Shown here piece after piece: positions 29,571 through 40,252 of a stretch of 64,000 nt of DNA. Where the stretch lies: positions 414,707 to 478,706 of the forward strand of contig NW_015961956.1 of NCBI RefSeq assembly GCF_000497045.1. Reading direction: 5' to 3'. The notes under the pieces were generated by a model that did not search any database, had not been told where the DNA came from, and saw only the letters and a list, made by a program, of their open reading frames with translations. Source of the stretch: Kalmanozyma brasiliensis GHG001 (taxonomy: Eukaryota > Basidiomycota > Ustilaginomycetes > Ustilaginales). Both the position numbers and the translations under genes were made by a program. The stretch's first letter is position 1, and every line of letters begins with the position of its first letter.

Positions 29571-30116
29571 TCATCTTGTGCTTTGATTCAGAGAGCTCAT
29601 AGACGATCTCGGTCCCGTCTCTTCATCAGCTAGCACATAGTTGACCGGCTCTCGAACTTTGCACTTGTCGTTGCAACCCTCAAGGGATACTTCTCGGAGA
29701 TGGCCGCGACCTTCATTCCCATGGACGCACTCTGGCTCGGAAATGGTTCGCAATATGAAACCATATCGCAGGGCGACGTCGAGAATGCGCTGTCGCAACA
29801 ACCTTTCTGAAATGAGGGCCAGCAACCGACCCACGTCTGAAGCAATGCACATTAGGCTATTCTCGGCGTCTTTGAATACGCGCTCTTGAGAAGACAAGCG
29901 ACAATCAGCGTAGTGCAGAGCCTCACCGAAGCGACGGCTGTCTGTCCTCATCATCACCTTTGCACAGTAGCTGATGGCATGACGTCGAAGCAAACAAGGA
30001 GAGGAAGAGACCGCATACAGACCACAGCCTGAGCGCTGATTCGTCCTTCGTTCTGAGACTGCTTCATCTCGACGAGACGCTCGGTTGCAATCGAACGTAC
30101 TGCGTTCCTCTCTCAT
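29571..30116 (-). CDS. Uncertain 181-codon open frame, function unknown
   Basis: An ATG at 30116 opens a frame of 181 residues in the 1.15-kb gap between the ALDH-like and Zn2Cys6 genes. The second half has amphipathic, protein-like sequence (VGRLLALISERLLRQRIL, VALRYGFILRTI), while the first half is Arg/Ser/Cys-rich and looks less natural. No signal peptide or domain is seen. It could be the end of a spliced gene, or chance. The rest of the gap holds nothing I recognise apart from the upstream region of the regulator gene. Confidence 0.25.
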   Translation of the reverse strand: MREERSTFDCNRASRRDEAVSERRTNQRSGCGLYAVSSSPCLLRRHAISYCAKVMMRTDSRRFGEALHYADCRLSSQERVFKDAENSLMCIASDVGRLLALISERLLRQRILDVALRYGFILRTISEPECVHGNEGRGHLREVSLEGCNDKCKVREPVNYVLADEETGPRSSMSSLNQSTR

Positions 30117-30663
30117 ACTCGCAACCGGATATCGACTGCACCCTGAAACTCTGATGCTGTCTTGGCTCGCATCGCAGCGCAACAGCTTTCATCTCTTGGA
30201 GCTGCTCGTGCGCCTGACCCGAACAAGGTCCCACTGACACTGCCGCAGCGCTCTTCTGAGGGCAAAGTCTTGCAAAGCTTCATCATGCAGGCCATCTTCA
30301 CGTCCAGCACTCACACCAAACAGCCATCGTGAACCGTGGCTTGTTCAGCATTCTTCCATATCAGCTACTCGTAGGCCGAGGCGGGACTCGCGGGGAAATC
30401 GACACGAGATCATCGACAGGGTCCAACAACACAGACAGACAGACCCTTTGCTCAATCGCTCTCGTGACCCTGGCACCTTTCGGATCAAGACCATCTTTTC
30501 GGATTTAGGCACCAATTCGTGCAACTCCAAGCTTTCTTCTCCCGCTCCATCATCATCCTGACTCGACCCCTTGCCTGGTCCGCAAGACCTTGCTGCTCCG
30601 GTCATCAACACATCATCATCGTCACAGCTCATCCTCGGAGGAAGAGGCGGCAGAGTATCCACG

Positions 30664-33600
30664 ATGCCTCTGAACAATCTCGAGGGCGTCACCATCCCGC
30701 AAGCAGGCCCAAGTCAACATAGCGGGACCAACGGCAACGGCAGCTCCAGCAGCGCGAGCAGTAGCACCGTTCATGCCAGCATCGGTCACGACAACAGCTT
30801 CGACAGCAGCGACAACGGAAAGCGCAACCGGTACCAGTACAGCTGTCTTCAATGCCAGCGCCGCAAACAGCGATGCAGTCGAACCTATCCCTGCGAGAAA
30901 TGCATGCAGCGTGGCATCGCCCATCTCTGCTCTCCACCGTCCAACTTGCATCGCCCTTCTAGGCGTATTCGAATGCGTCAGAAGCTAGCAGCTGCCGCAG
31001 AAGGTGATCAGCCCGTTTCGAAGAAAGCGCGTCACGAGAGCCTCGACGATATGGACGACATGGACACGTACGAGCTCGATGACGAGCACAACATCGGCTC
31101 TTCGCATCCGCAGGACGGCGCTGGATCTGGTAACTTCCTGCAACAGGATCAGTCCTTCCATGGCCCAGGCTCGGCCGATGCTTCTACTAGCATGCTGGCT
31201 CCGCATACCAAAACCTACGGCCAGCCAGGCACTGCGCCCTATTCCGATCACGATGCTCGAAACCGGCATTACGACTATATGCAACACCAGCCTCAGCAAG
31301 AGCCATCGCAACGCCATCAAGATCCTGTTCCGTACCAACATCGGCGCTATGCGCCATATCAAGTCAGCTCCGAGATTGTTCCGTTTGCAAGTACACCCGC
31401 ATTTCAGCGCAGCACAACGACAGGGCGTGCCTCTCTTTCATCTCCCACACAGATGCTTCCGCCCTCTTTCAGCCCGTCAGACCTCCATACATCATCTATA
31501 CAGGAGCCAGCTCGGCTACGACGATCGAGCACGACGCGTAACACGCAAACACGCAGCTCAGACGCGGCCAACACCGGCGCCGACGCGCTCGCTCAACTTG
31601 CAACCGTCGCTCAGTGGCCGGCACTGCAGCACAATCATCGGCAGGCAGACCCGTCAAATGATCCGAATGTCAAGGCCTCGACGAGCTTCAATACGGGCAC
31701 ATCCTCGAACGCGAGTCCGCAACGATCGGTCATCGGCGGCATGCAGAATGCCCCGTCGTCTTCACGCAGTCAAGGGCTCGACTCGGATCAACGCAGCATG
31801 GTCGATGCAGACGACGCTTTCATCGGCAAACCCGCGCTCAACGGTCTTGGTTGGAACCCGTTCCGCCGCCACGATAGTGCAGGCACCGATGTTGACCTGC
31901 TGTCCTGGACTGGTCAGCTGGGCCGAGGATTTGGCCTCGTCATCCCCAAGTACGAGCTTCGATCTGTGCAGCAGTCACTGCCGAGCAAGTCCCAAGCACA
32001 GCGTCTCTTGCAGATCTACCTCGACGACTTCAACTGGTCGCGCTTCCCGACTAGCGCCGCCGAGCTCGTCAAGGCAATCGATGTCTGCATCGATCGATCC
32101 TCGGTCTCGGATGACGTACAGATGCTGCCGCTGATGGCGTTCTGTCTGTCCATCTTCGGTCTTGCAACCCTGGATCTAGCTGTGCGACCGTACCCGACTC
32201 GATCGTCTCGAACCTACTTCTTCGCCGCACGCAAGGCTCTGTCCTTGTCAGAGAGCCTGGGTCTACACACGCTCGACTCGCTCTCGGCGTCGCTGAATCT
32301 CTGTCGATACCTCGATCTCTGTCGTGTGCCTCGGTCAACTTGGCTGCAGGTGGCCTCCTGCATGCGAGGCGCTATTGATCTAGGCCTGCACCTCGACGGA
32401 GCTCACCTTGGACAAAACTGCTCAAACACCTTGCAAAGACGCGTTCTCTGGTCGCACATCGTCCATCAAGACCGCGAATGGAGTGTCCTCTTCGGCCGCC
32501 CCATGACTGAGATCCCCTTCTCTACCACTCCTGTCCCGACACTAGAAGACTACCTCAACGTCGGTCTCGAGCTCACTTGTGCGCAGTACCTCGTCGTCCG
32601 TGACTCGTTCCGCATCCACATCGAGCGCATCTCGCGCCTCTTTCAAGAAATCGCTGCGAGCTCCAACTCGTCCCCTTCAGCGCGGATCTACGAGCGTGCG
32701 CTCGAGATCGACGCTGACATCGTCGCCTTCACCGAATCCCTTCCGCCATGCCTCTCCACCGCGCAACTGCTCTCTGGTGGTGCCATGCGTCATCAAGACT
32801 TTTCGACAATCTTCTATCACCACCTGTGCACCAACCAGATCCTCTTCTTCCGCTCGCTCCTCCACCGGCCGTTCTGGATGGAGTCGTCAGACCTCATCTC
32901 CGCCGAAGACTTCAAACGGTCGCGTCAGATCTGTGTCGATCTCGCACTGTCCGATCTTCGCGGACGCCGATTGTTGTCGCGCAGAATACCCGTGACGATG
33001 CTGTGCCACCTCTATGGATCCGCCTACTCGCTGCTGAGCATGAACACCATCATCGCGTCCGATATGCTATTCGCACTTGATCTCGACGAGCGTCTCCAAG
33101 CCGAGGAGGTGCAAGAAAAGCTCGGCTACATCCAGGAGTACGTCGCTGCGGTGCGATCAAACATTCAGGAATCGCGTGGCGACCATCTTGCTGTTAAGGA
33201 GCTGTACGTCATGCGATCGTTGCTCAAGAGGATTCAGGATAAGGTGGCTACGCTAAACCCGCAGAGCGTGGGATTCCAGGTATTGGGTGTCAGGTACCCG
33301 GGAAGCTGTGCGGATCGCCTGGCGATGACGCTCACCGAGCTGCAGAGCGCTGCGAATTTGTTGTTGAATATGGCGAGGGCGGGTGTGCGGGTGGATGACG
33401 CGACGAGGATCCCCCATTCGGGTGAAGATAGGCTGTCGACGAGCAGCAGGTCGGGGACGAGTTCGGCGCCGTCGTCTGCGTCTGCTCGCGGTGGGGCAGG
33501 CGCCGGGGGTCAAGCGCAAGCAGGCACGTACGTGGGTGAAGGTGCGGAGTTTGGCCTCAACCAGGAGGGCGGGGCAGGTATGGACACAGTCGGGATGCTC

Positions 33601-33756
33601 AATGCAGGCAATGGCAACGCAGTCACACCGTCGGCTGACTCGCTCGACCTATTCCTGTCCAACGCCGACGAGTGGCTGTCATCGCTGCTCAACCCTGGAG
33701 CTGCTGCCTTCTCCGCTCCAGCGCAGCCGCTCGACTTTGGCTTCTCGCTATTTTGA
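30664..33756 (+). CDS. Zn2Cys6 fungal-specific transcription factor
   Basis: The first ATG at 30664 gives 1030 residues in one exon. A Zn(II)2Cys6 binuclear cluster lies at about 61-89 (CLQCQRRKQRCSRTYPCEKC..RG..HLC), followed by a basic linker (RPSRRIRMRQK). Residues about 100-440 are disordered and rich in Ser, Gln and His. The fungal transcription factor (middle homology) domain runs from about 446 (LLQIYLDDFNWSRFP) to about 740, including RSTWLQVASCMRGAIDLGLH and DREWSVLFGRP. The Gly/Ser-rich C-terminus ends in a hydrophobic/acidic patch (LDLFLSNADEWLSSLL), which could be an activation domain. Such proteins often regulate neighbouring metabolic genes; here an aldehyde dehydrogenase, a sugar transporter and a lactonase are nearby. 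The target genes are unknown. Confidence 0.92.
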   Translation: MPLNNLEGVTIPQAGPSQHSGTNGNGSSSSASSSTVHASIGHDNSFDSSDNGKRNRYQYSCLQCQRRKQRCSRTYPCEKCMQRGIAHLCSPPSNLHRPSRRIRMRQKLAAAAEGDQPVSKKARHESLDDMDDMDTYELDDEHNIGSSHPQDGAGSGNFLQQDQSFHGPGSADASTSMLAPHTKTYGQPGTAPYSDHDARNRHYDYMQHQPQQEPSQRHQDPVPYQHRRYAPYQVSSEIVPFASTPAFQRSTTTGRASLSSPTQMLPPSFSPSDLHTSSIQEPARLRRSSTTRNTQTRSSDAANTGADALAQLATVAQWPALQHNHRQADPSNDPNVKASTSFNTGTSSNASPQRSVIGGMQNAPSSSRSQGLDSDQRSMVDADDAFIGKPALNGLGWNPFRRHDSAGTDVDLLSWTGQLGRGFGLVIPKYELRSVQQSLPSKSQAQRLLQIYLDDFNWSRFPTSAAELVKAIDVCIDRSSVSDDVQMLPLMAFCLSIFGLATLDLAVRPYPTRSSRTYFFAARKALSLSESLGLHTLDSLSASLNLCRYLDLCRVPRSTWLQVASCMRGAIDLGLHLDGAHLGQNCSNTLQRRVLWSHIVHQDREWSVLFGRPMTEIPFSTTPVPTLEDYLNVGLELTCAQYLVVRDSFRIHIERISRLFQEIAASSNSSPSARIYERALEIDADIVAFTESLPPCLSTAQLLSGGAMRHQDFSTIFYHHLCTNQILFFRSLLHRPFWMESSDLISAEDFKRSRQICVDLALSDLRGRRLLSRRIPVTMLCHLYGSAYSLLSMNTIIASDMLFALDLDERLQAEEVQEKLGYIQEYVAAVRSNIQESRGDHLAVKELYVMRSLLKRIQDKVATLNPQSVGFQVLGVRYPGSCADRLAMTLTELQSAANLLLNMARAGVRVDDATRIPHSGEDRLSTSSRSGTSSAPSSASARGGAGAGGQAQAGTYVGEGAEFGLNQEGGAGMDTVGMLNAGNGNAVTPSADSLDLFLSNADEWLSSLLNPGAAAFSAPAQPLDFGFSLF

Positions 33757-34307
33757 CAAGCATCTATTTAGCTGCGCTGCTCATCAATCTGATACTACCC
33801 TTAGGTTTACTTTGCTGATCAACCCGTGTGCTTGGTGCAATGTGAGCGCTGTACATTTGTGTCGAGCTTGTTTCCCTCGCTCGCGTGGCATGGAGGCTGC
33901 TGTTGTGCTCTCTAGGCAAGAACAGATACAGTATGGCGAAAGGATCGCCGGCTCCCACGTCGGAATGCTGCTGCCGCATTCCACCTCTGGCAGGGATGGG
34001 ACCTGCTGTCGACAACAACATTCAGACTCGGAGGCGACTCCTTCTTTGCTTGCTTTGTCCAGGCTGTGCAGCCATTGCGGAGTCATAATGCGCACAAAGG
34101 GATTCCACACTGCGGAACAAAGCATTGTCACCACGCGTTGTGCGGGAGCAGACGTCGCCTTTTGCGAGCTCTTCAAATCAAAATAATCTTCCGTTCTTCA
34201 CACCATCTTGTCGGCTCGCCTCGGAGCCTGCTTCCTCGAAGAACGCCTACTTACAGCTACCCGAGACGAGCCATCAACGACCATCATCAACGACGATCGC
34301 CACCAGG
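33757..34307. other. Intergenic region between the regulator and the acidic unknown protein
   Basis: This holds the 3' flank of the Zn2Cys6 gene and the upstream side of the next gene. Nothing else was recognised. Confidence 0.5.
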
Positions 34308-34919
34308 ATGCCCTACCACCTAGTGATCAAGATCACAAGCGTGCACGACGCGAACGACACGGGGTTGCTGGCCGCATGGTTTTCGTGGCACTACATCTAC
34401 AGGGATCGTATGCAGCTCGCAACTGCCTTCCATGTGGCTGAGACCCGACTGGAGGTGCTCGAGGTGCTGTTGAAGGCGGGAACCGTGGATGGTCAGGTGA
34501 CGCTGGTACGCGCCGAAGAGTTCCGCAGGCTCGCGGAGGCGGCGGCCGAATCGCGCGATGGAAATGTGGGAAGGGTTCGGGGGAGGGTGCTTTATGTGTT
34601 TCAGTTGAAGCAGGACATGCGCGACGAAAGTGAGCCGGACATGCTTGCTGCGGACGATGAGGAGGATGACTTTGATGTTGCGATGGCAGACGAGATGTCA
34701 GACACCGACGACGACGACGACGACGACGGTGACGTGGACGTTGACGACGACATATCCATCGACTCCGACATCCTTATTCGCCGCGCTCCCACGGGTGAGG
34801 TGGAAGACAAGTCGTCAACGCAGACAGTGCTCGACGCAAAGTCGCTCGACGAGATCACTCTCGCCATCTACGAAGAGAACGGTTGGGCTAAGAGCTCGTC
34901 CCACGGAGCCCTCATCTGA
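34308..34919 (+). CDS. Acidic protein of unknown function
   Basis: The ATG at 34308 gives 203 residues. Residues 1-105 look folded (LVIKITSVHDANDTGLLAAW, then FSWHYIYRDRMQLATAFHVA, and a helix with VLEVLLKAGTVDGQVTLV). Residues about 108-155 are a long acidic tract including a run of seven Asp. A short C-terminal segment (KSLDEITLAIYEENGWAKSS) looks like a helix or peptide motif. I recognise no family. The folded N-terminus with an acidic tail is a layout seen in nuclear or chromatin-linked small proteins, but this is only an impression. Confidence 0.7.
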   Translation: MPYHLVIKITSVHDANDTGLLAAWFSWHYIYRDRMQLATAFHVAETRLEVLEVLLKAGTVDGQVTLVRAEEFRRLAEAAAESRDGNVGRVRGRVLYVFQLKQDMRDESEPDMLAADDEEDDFDVAMADEMSDTDDDDDDDGDVDVDDDISIDSDILIRRAPTGEVEDKSSTQTVLDAKSLDEITLAIYEENGWAKSSSHGALI

Positions 34920-35255
34920 GACTGGAAGCCTCACCGAAGTCAAGACCCTCTCGCACCAAATCCGAAACTCATTCCGACTCAAGCGACAGATGAACGCAAT
35001 AGCCTCCAGCAGCTTCAGGCGCGAAAGACAAGGGAAGAGAGCAACGATCAAAACAGCACCCGAGGAAGAGCAGCCCACAAGCGAAGAGAAGGCGAGAAGA
35101 TTGCAGTGACATTGGGGGTCAAACGATGAAAACCATGTGTACGAATACAGAGCGAGAGAAAGTGCGCGGAAGCTTAACTAGTGAAGACCATGAGCAAGAG
35201 GGAGAGCGATGACGAAGGGATAAGACATTCTAAAAGTGGGTATCTTGGGTTGTCT
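34920..35255. other. Short 3' intergenic region
   Basis: The two neighbours converge here; the region holds their 3' flanks, and no feature was recognised. Confidence 0.5.
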
Positions 35256-37006
35256 TTAACGGTCAAGGGTCGAGGTGACGGTCTGCTCGTTCTTGTAGGA
35301 GCCCTTGTTGGAGCCGGTGTCGTCGGCGTACTCCATGTCGGTGTTGCGGTGAGCGGCGGCCTTGGTGTCGGCGGCAGCGTGCGACTGGTCGATCTGCCAG
35401 TTGTCCTTGGCAAAGATCTCGTCCATCTCCTCGAGCGTGCGGTTGGCAGTCTCGGGAAGGAAGAAGTAGATGATGGGAACCCAAGCAGCGTTGAGGACAG
35501 CAAAGATGATGTAGGTCTTCCAGCCGATGTTGTCGAGCGCCGAAGGCGTGAACTTGACAATGGCAAAGTTGAAGATCCAGTTGGAGGCGGTCGAGAGCGC
35601 GGAACCCTTGGTTCGGATGAGCAAGGGAAGAACCTCGGAGGGGATAAGCCAGACGGTGGCCTGGAAACCGAGCGAGAAGAAGAACTCGAAGACGAAGAGC
35701 ATGGCGGCAGCAGCGCGACCGTAGATGGCACCACCGGTACCCTCCTGGATGACCTTGACAAGGCCGGTCTGGACACACATGACGGCAGACATACCAGCAA
35801 TGCATGGAATGAGCAGCGCCTTGCGGCCGACGCGGTCAATCAGGAAGTAAGAGATGGTCGAACCGAGGATGAGGCACATGTTGAGACCACCGGCCATGAC
35901 AGCGGACTGAGCATCGGAGAGGCGGACCGACTTGGCAAACAGCGTGCCGGAATAGTAGATAAGCGCGTTAATACCGGACAGCTGCTGGGCTGCCTGGATG
36001 AAGCAGGCGAGAAGCAATCGGCGGCGGGAGCGAATGGAATCCTCCTTTACAAGGAAGGACCAGCCGGTGTTGGAGGCGGCGCGCTCGTGCTCGAGGGCCT
36101 GCTGGATACCGGCGTAGGACTGCTGGACTTCGGGCGAGTCGATCGAGGCGTTGTGAAGACGCTCAAGGACGGCAATTGCCTCCTCGTGACGGCCCTTCTT
36201 GGCGAGCCAACGGGGAGTCTCGGGGATGATGAGGGTGGCGAGGACGAGGCCGCCGATGAAAACGCACTGAAGAGCAATAGGAACCCTCCAGATGACATTG
36301 CCGGTCAAGGTGACTGCGAAAGCGTAGTCGATCCAATAGCTTAAAACGATGCCTACGTTTAGGATCGTCAACGAAACGGCGGCCAATTTTCCACGGGAGG
36401 TTGCTGGCGCCGTTTCGGCCTGAAGAACGGGGACAGTCGAGTTGATTGCGCCCATACCGAGGCCCGAAATGATACGGCCGGCGATCATGACGCCAACGTC
36501 GTTGCAAGCGGCCTGGATGATAGCACCGGCGACCATGAAGATGCTGGAGATGAGGATGGTGCGGCGACGGCCGAGATAATCACCGACGACGAAGGTGGCA
36601 AGGGCACCAAAGAAGCAGCCGATTTCGTAAAGCGAGACAATGTTACCGAGCGTGTTGGCGTCGTTGGTGTTGAAGGTCCTCTTGAACTCTTCGCCGTTCA
36701 CGAGACCACCCATAACACCGTTGTCTGTGATGGGAAGAAGTGCAAAGACATGTCAGTCAAGCTGTAATCTAGGTAGCAGAAAATGCTAATTGGGCATCCA
36801 GTGGTTTGCGAAGGTGAAAATGCCACCGACGCGCCTTGTTAGCTGCGTGACGAGAAGAAGTGCTACTTACCATAACCAACGAGCAAGAAACCACTGGCGC
36901 ACGAGGCAGTGATGACAGCAAGGAGAGCGTTGCCTCGAAGGCCGACGTCGATACCGAAAAAGTCATTGCTGATGCGACGCGGTGTGTAGGGGTGAGCGGA
37001 AACCAT
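35256..37006 (-). CDS. MFS sugar transporter, two exons
   Basis: Exon 1 (37006-36871) starts MVSAHPYTPRRISNDFFG and carries helix 1; a 146-nt GT-AG intron follows; exon 2 is 36724-35256. The product has 534 residues and 12 predicted helices. The junction restores LVGYDNGVMGGLV, the conserved end of helix 1. Sugar-porter signatures are all present: GDYLGRRRT (loop 2-3), PETPRWLAKKGR, FIQAAQQLSGINALIYYSGT (helix 7), DRVGRKALL, RTKGSALSTASNWIFNF and PETANRTLEEMDEIF. The substrate cannot be read from the sequence; hexose, pentose or disaccharide are all possible. Strong C-ending codon preference suggests high expression. A degraded second copy of the helix-7 region lies at 20833. Confidence 0.95.
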
Positions 37007-39073
37007 CTTGTCGAGCGAGGAAGGTGGTCAGGAGGGAGGGATGTGGGGATGAGGTGTGGGGAAAGATGGGGAAGGATGTCGTCGGGGACGAGGGATCTTA
37101 TAGCCAAAGGACAAAAGGCGCTTTTGGACGGCTTAACGTGGCAGCACAGGCCCCTTCATGCGGAGAGCGGCTGCATGAAGCGAGAAGCGAGCAACATGAA
37201 AAGATAGCGGACCGCTGCGTGAATTAGCAAACAGCGGCGGAACCCCACAGAGGAATTGGGCCCCGGACTCAGGCACGGGCATGAGGGCGTTTCATGACGC
37301 GGGGCGAATTGGAGCTGGTGGTACACGAGTCAGTCGCAGCAGTCAGACGACGAGTACGGTACATCGGGCCGGATACAGAGTCATTCCTGACTGGTGAAGT
37401 TAACAGAGTGCGGAGCGAGGCGTCAAGTCGTATGAAACAGACGAGGGGCGATGAGGCAGGTCCATCAAGGGTCGAGAGTCTGGAACCAATTGGCTGCCGT
37501 AGGTTGATGGATGGCCGGCACGGTTTATGAAAAATGAAAAAAAAAAAATGCATTTGTGTTGCATCAAAGGACGAGCAATCAAGGTGTGGTTGACTCAAGC
37601 CATGCGAGCCAGATTTGCCCTTTTTTTTGCGTTTGACAGCGGTACTCAAAGGCAGAGAGGCAGTCGAGCCGAGGCGGTGGAGTTGTACGAGCCAACTAAT
37701 CACAGCGCGGTGCCCCAGTCTGGGACTGAGATTTGGCAGCCAAGATCCATGCATCGAAGCCATTCAACCGGACAAAATAATATTTTATTTTTTCCTACCG
37801 GCCAAGTCATTGCAGACGCGGGGAATTGAATTGAGACGCGGCACAAATCCAGTATGGCAAGGCGGACCGGTGGGGAACCCCTTCATTGTCGTTTGCCGTC
37901 TCCTTGCTCATCAGCATGTTGTTCGAGATCGTAAGTCAGCGTGGTAGCCTGCTCTGCTGTCACACGTCTGATAGACAAACGGCTCAGTCCGGTCTCCATG
38001 CCTTTGGGACATCATTGAACCTTACCCGTCTCCTCTCTTGGCGTTGCAAGCTGCGGTCGGTCTAGTCTCGACACCCGGGTCCCGGTCTTTGTCGCGAATG
38101 AAGGGGTCGCGAGAGGGTCGAGGTCACTTTGAACGCCTTGCGGACCGGAGCAATGCAATATGGCAAGCCAGGATCAGTTGTAAACGAGTATCATGAACGA
38201 ATGATCATGCACAACCCGAGCCCTCTTCGAAAAGCCGCTAAAGCCTCGCGCTGAAGCAGCGTGTGCACGCGGCACACATGTCGTCGCGGTCCGTAAGAGG
38301 GCCGGCAGAACGACGTATGCCATGTCGCACCTTGCCATCTTGGCCACGCGATGGCACTCTCACGAGGTAACGGCAGTCGGAGAATAAATGGAGCGACTGT
38401 TGATCACCTGCATCCAATCTGCTGGGCGGCCCCACAAATTTGGCACCCAGAACGGTCCGGTCTGTCCGGTCCCCGCTTTTCGAGCTGCTCTCCTCTTGTG
38501 CCACCTGCACGCCCCCTGAATCGTCTTTCCTGTTTTCATGCAGTGAGATTGCGGTCCGCCCTCTCTCCGCAGCCCTTCTCGTCCGCACCTCGATCCGCTC
38601 CTTCCGTACCTTCCAGGCTCATCCGCTCCTTCCGCACCTTCCAGGCTCATCCGCTCCAGCTCAGTTGGCCACGAGGCCTTACCGTCGGCCATTTGTTTGC
38701 ATGCAGGTCTCGCCCCGGCGCCTTTTACGTGACTAGCAAAGCCAGCCAAGCACCACAAATCATCAGCTCCCAGAAGCAATCTCAGGCCCGACGCTACGCA
38801 AACAGTGTGGCTTAGCGCACCGCGTCGAATCACGCCTTTCGCTTCTATCCGTCGGGCCCAGATGTACGGTCCGTGCTTCCCTTCCTCCACACGAGCTTTC
38901 CTTCTCTAATCCGGCCCGCTTGCTCCCGTTCGCTGCTCCACACTTTCCTTCCAGTCCAACTCCCCGATTCAGATCGGTGCCATTCTTCTCATTCATCACG
39001 CTCAGCACCACTGCAACACCAACACCATCTCCGTCCAGCTTTACTTCCCGAAACGATCGATCCGGTGCTCATC
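37007..39073. other. Divergent promoter region of about 2 kb between the sugar transporter and the lactonase
   Basis: The two genes start away from each other. The region contains a short poly-A run (about 37541), AT-rich patches (about 37775-37800) and a 28-bp tandem repeat (38593). No gene is supported. Its length suits a regulated bidirectional promoter. Confidence 0.5.
38593..38657. repeat. 28-bp tandem repeat, 2.3 copies
   Basis: The units 38593-38620 and 38621-38648 differ at one base (CCGTACC against CCGCACC); a partial third copy runs to 38657. It lies about 420 nt upstream of the lactonase start codon. Confidence 0.9.
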
Positions 39074-40252
39074 ATGTCAGCCACACAGAACAAGAACGAG
39101 GTGGGCATCGTCAGCCTCGATGCTGAGTTTGACCGTCTCATCGGCAGCTCGGCAGGCATGCGAAAGCTGCTTGTCGACGCTAGCGGACAGCAAACCTTCC
39201 ACGAAGCTGGCATCTACCTGCCCAAGCATGACAAGGTCTACTTGTCATCCAACCGACTCACTGACTCCAAGCACGGGCAACGTGCCATCATCGTGGGAGT
39301 GCCATTGAGCCAGATTCCTCCCGCCAACGTCGATGAAAAGACCCAAGATGGCATTCTCTTCGAACTCCCGGCAGTTCAGCAGAAGAAGCTGTGGTCGGAA
39401 CTCGAGGTCGTCGAGGACTTGCCAGAGCACCTCGCCATGCCCAACGGCGCCACCATCTGGGATGACGACAGCTTGCTATGGTGTGAGCAGGGTCTCGATT
39501 CGCGCAAGGTGGCTTCCACTTTGATCATCCACAACGTCGACGGCCACAAGACCAAGTCTGCACTGACATCCTTCGAAGGCAAACCATTCTCGAGTCTCAA
39601 CGACGCCGTCAAGCACCCCACCAACGGGTGTGTCTTCTTCACCGATCCCGACTACGGTGTTGAGCAGTCGTTCAAGTCGGACAAGACCGAGTACGCTCCC
39701 AACGGAGTCTACGTGTGGAATCCCAAGAACGACGAAGTCAAGCTGCTGGATGCGGACAACTACGTCAAGCCCAACGGCGTCACTTTTGTCCCTTCCTCCG
39801 AGAAGGATGGTTCGGGACTGCTGATCACCACCGACACCGGTCGCTTCCGATTCCACCGCAACGACGACATGGGCGACTTTTACGTCGACGACAACGGCCC
39901 GTCTTGCATCTACTCGTACAAGGTGCTTCCCGATCTCGAGTCCAAGGATGGTCTGCCGGCTGTCGACGTTGCGTCCCGAAAAGAGTTTGCGCAGTCCACG
40001 GCTGGTGTGCCCGACGGTATCCACGTCGATACCGAGGGAAACGTCTGGGCGGGCCACGGCAACGGTGTCCACGTCTACAAGCCTCAATCGGATGGCAGCG
40101 GCAAGCTCATCGGCAAGTTTGTGCTCCCCGATGGAAAGGGAGTCGCCAACTTCTGCTGGGCTGGCAAGACCAGCACGGGCCAGTACCGACAGCTTCTGTT
40201 TGCAGAGGACGAGCTGTGGGAGGTGCTTATCGGCGTCAATGGTCAAGACTAG
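39074..40252 (+). CDS. SMP-30/gluconolactonase-family lactonase
   Basis: The ATG at 39074 (MSATQNKNEVGIVSLDAEF) gives 392 residues; the frame is open upstream, but that part is Cys/His/Ser-rich and looks like leader. The sequence follows the six-bladed SGL propeller of fungal lactonohydrolases: EAGIYLPKHDKVYLSSNRL early, LAMPNGATIWDDDSLLWCEQG, then FFTDPDYG (about 194), VKPNGVTFVPS, and VPDGIHVDTEGNVWAGHGNG (about 315). The PNG, DPDYG and PDGIHVD motifs carry the metal-binding Asn and Asp residues of the family. These enzymes hydrolyse sugar lactones or related esters with a divalent metal. No signal peptide is seen, so it is cytosolic. It is divergent from the sugar transporter, which fits a shared role in sugar use. 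Confidence 0.9.
   Translation: MSATQNKNEVGIVSLDAEFDRLIGSSAGMRKLLVDASGQQTFHEAGIYLPKHDKVYLSSNRLTDSKHGQRAIIVGVPLSQIPPANVDEKTQDGILFELPAVQQKKLWSELEVVEDLPEHLAMPNGATIWDDDSLLWCEQGLDSRKVASTLIIHNVDGHKTKSALTSFEGKPFSSLNDAVKHPTNGCVFFTDPDYGVEQSFKSDKTEYAPNGVYVWNPKNDEVKLLDADNYVKPNGVTFVPSSEKDGSGLLITTDTGRFRFHRNDDMGDFYVDDNGPSCIYSYKVLPDLESKDGLPAVDVASRKEFAQSTAGVPDGIHVDTEGNVWAGHGNGVHVYKPQSDGSGKLIGKFVLPDGKGVANFCWAGKTSTGQYRQLLFAEDELWEVLIGVNGQD

Noticed and set aside
31004..32134. A 376-codon frame overlapping the Zn2Cys6 gene in another phase
   Set aside because: The composition is Arg/Ser/Thr-rich without domains, and the overlapping frame encodes a complete transcription factor.
35181..36344. A 387-codon frame antisense to the sugar transporter
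   Set aside because: The same codon-bias effect; the translation is Gly/Glu/Asp-rich and shows no family pattern.
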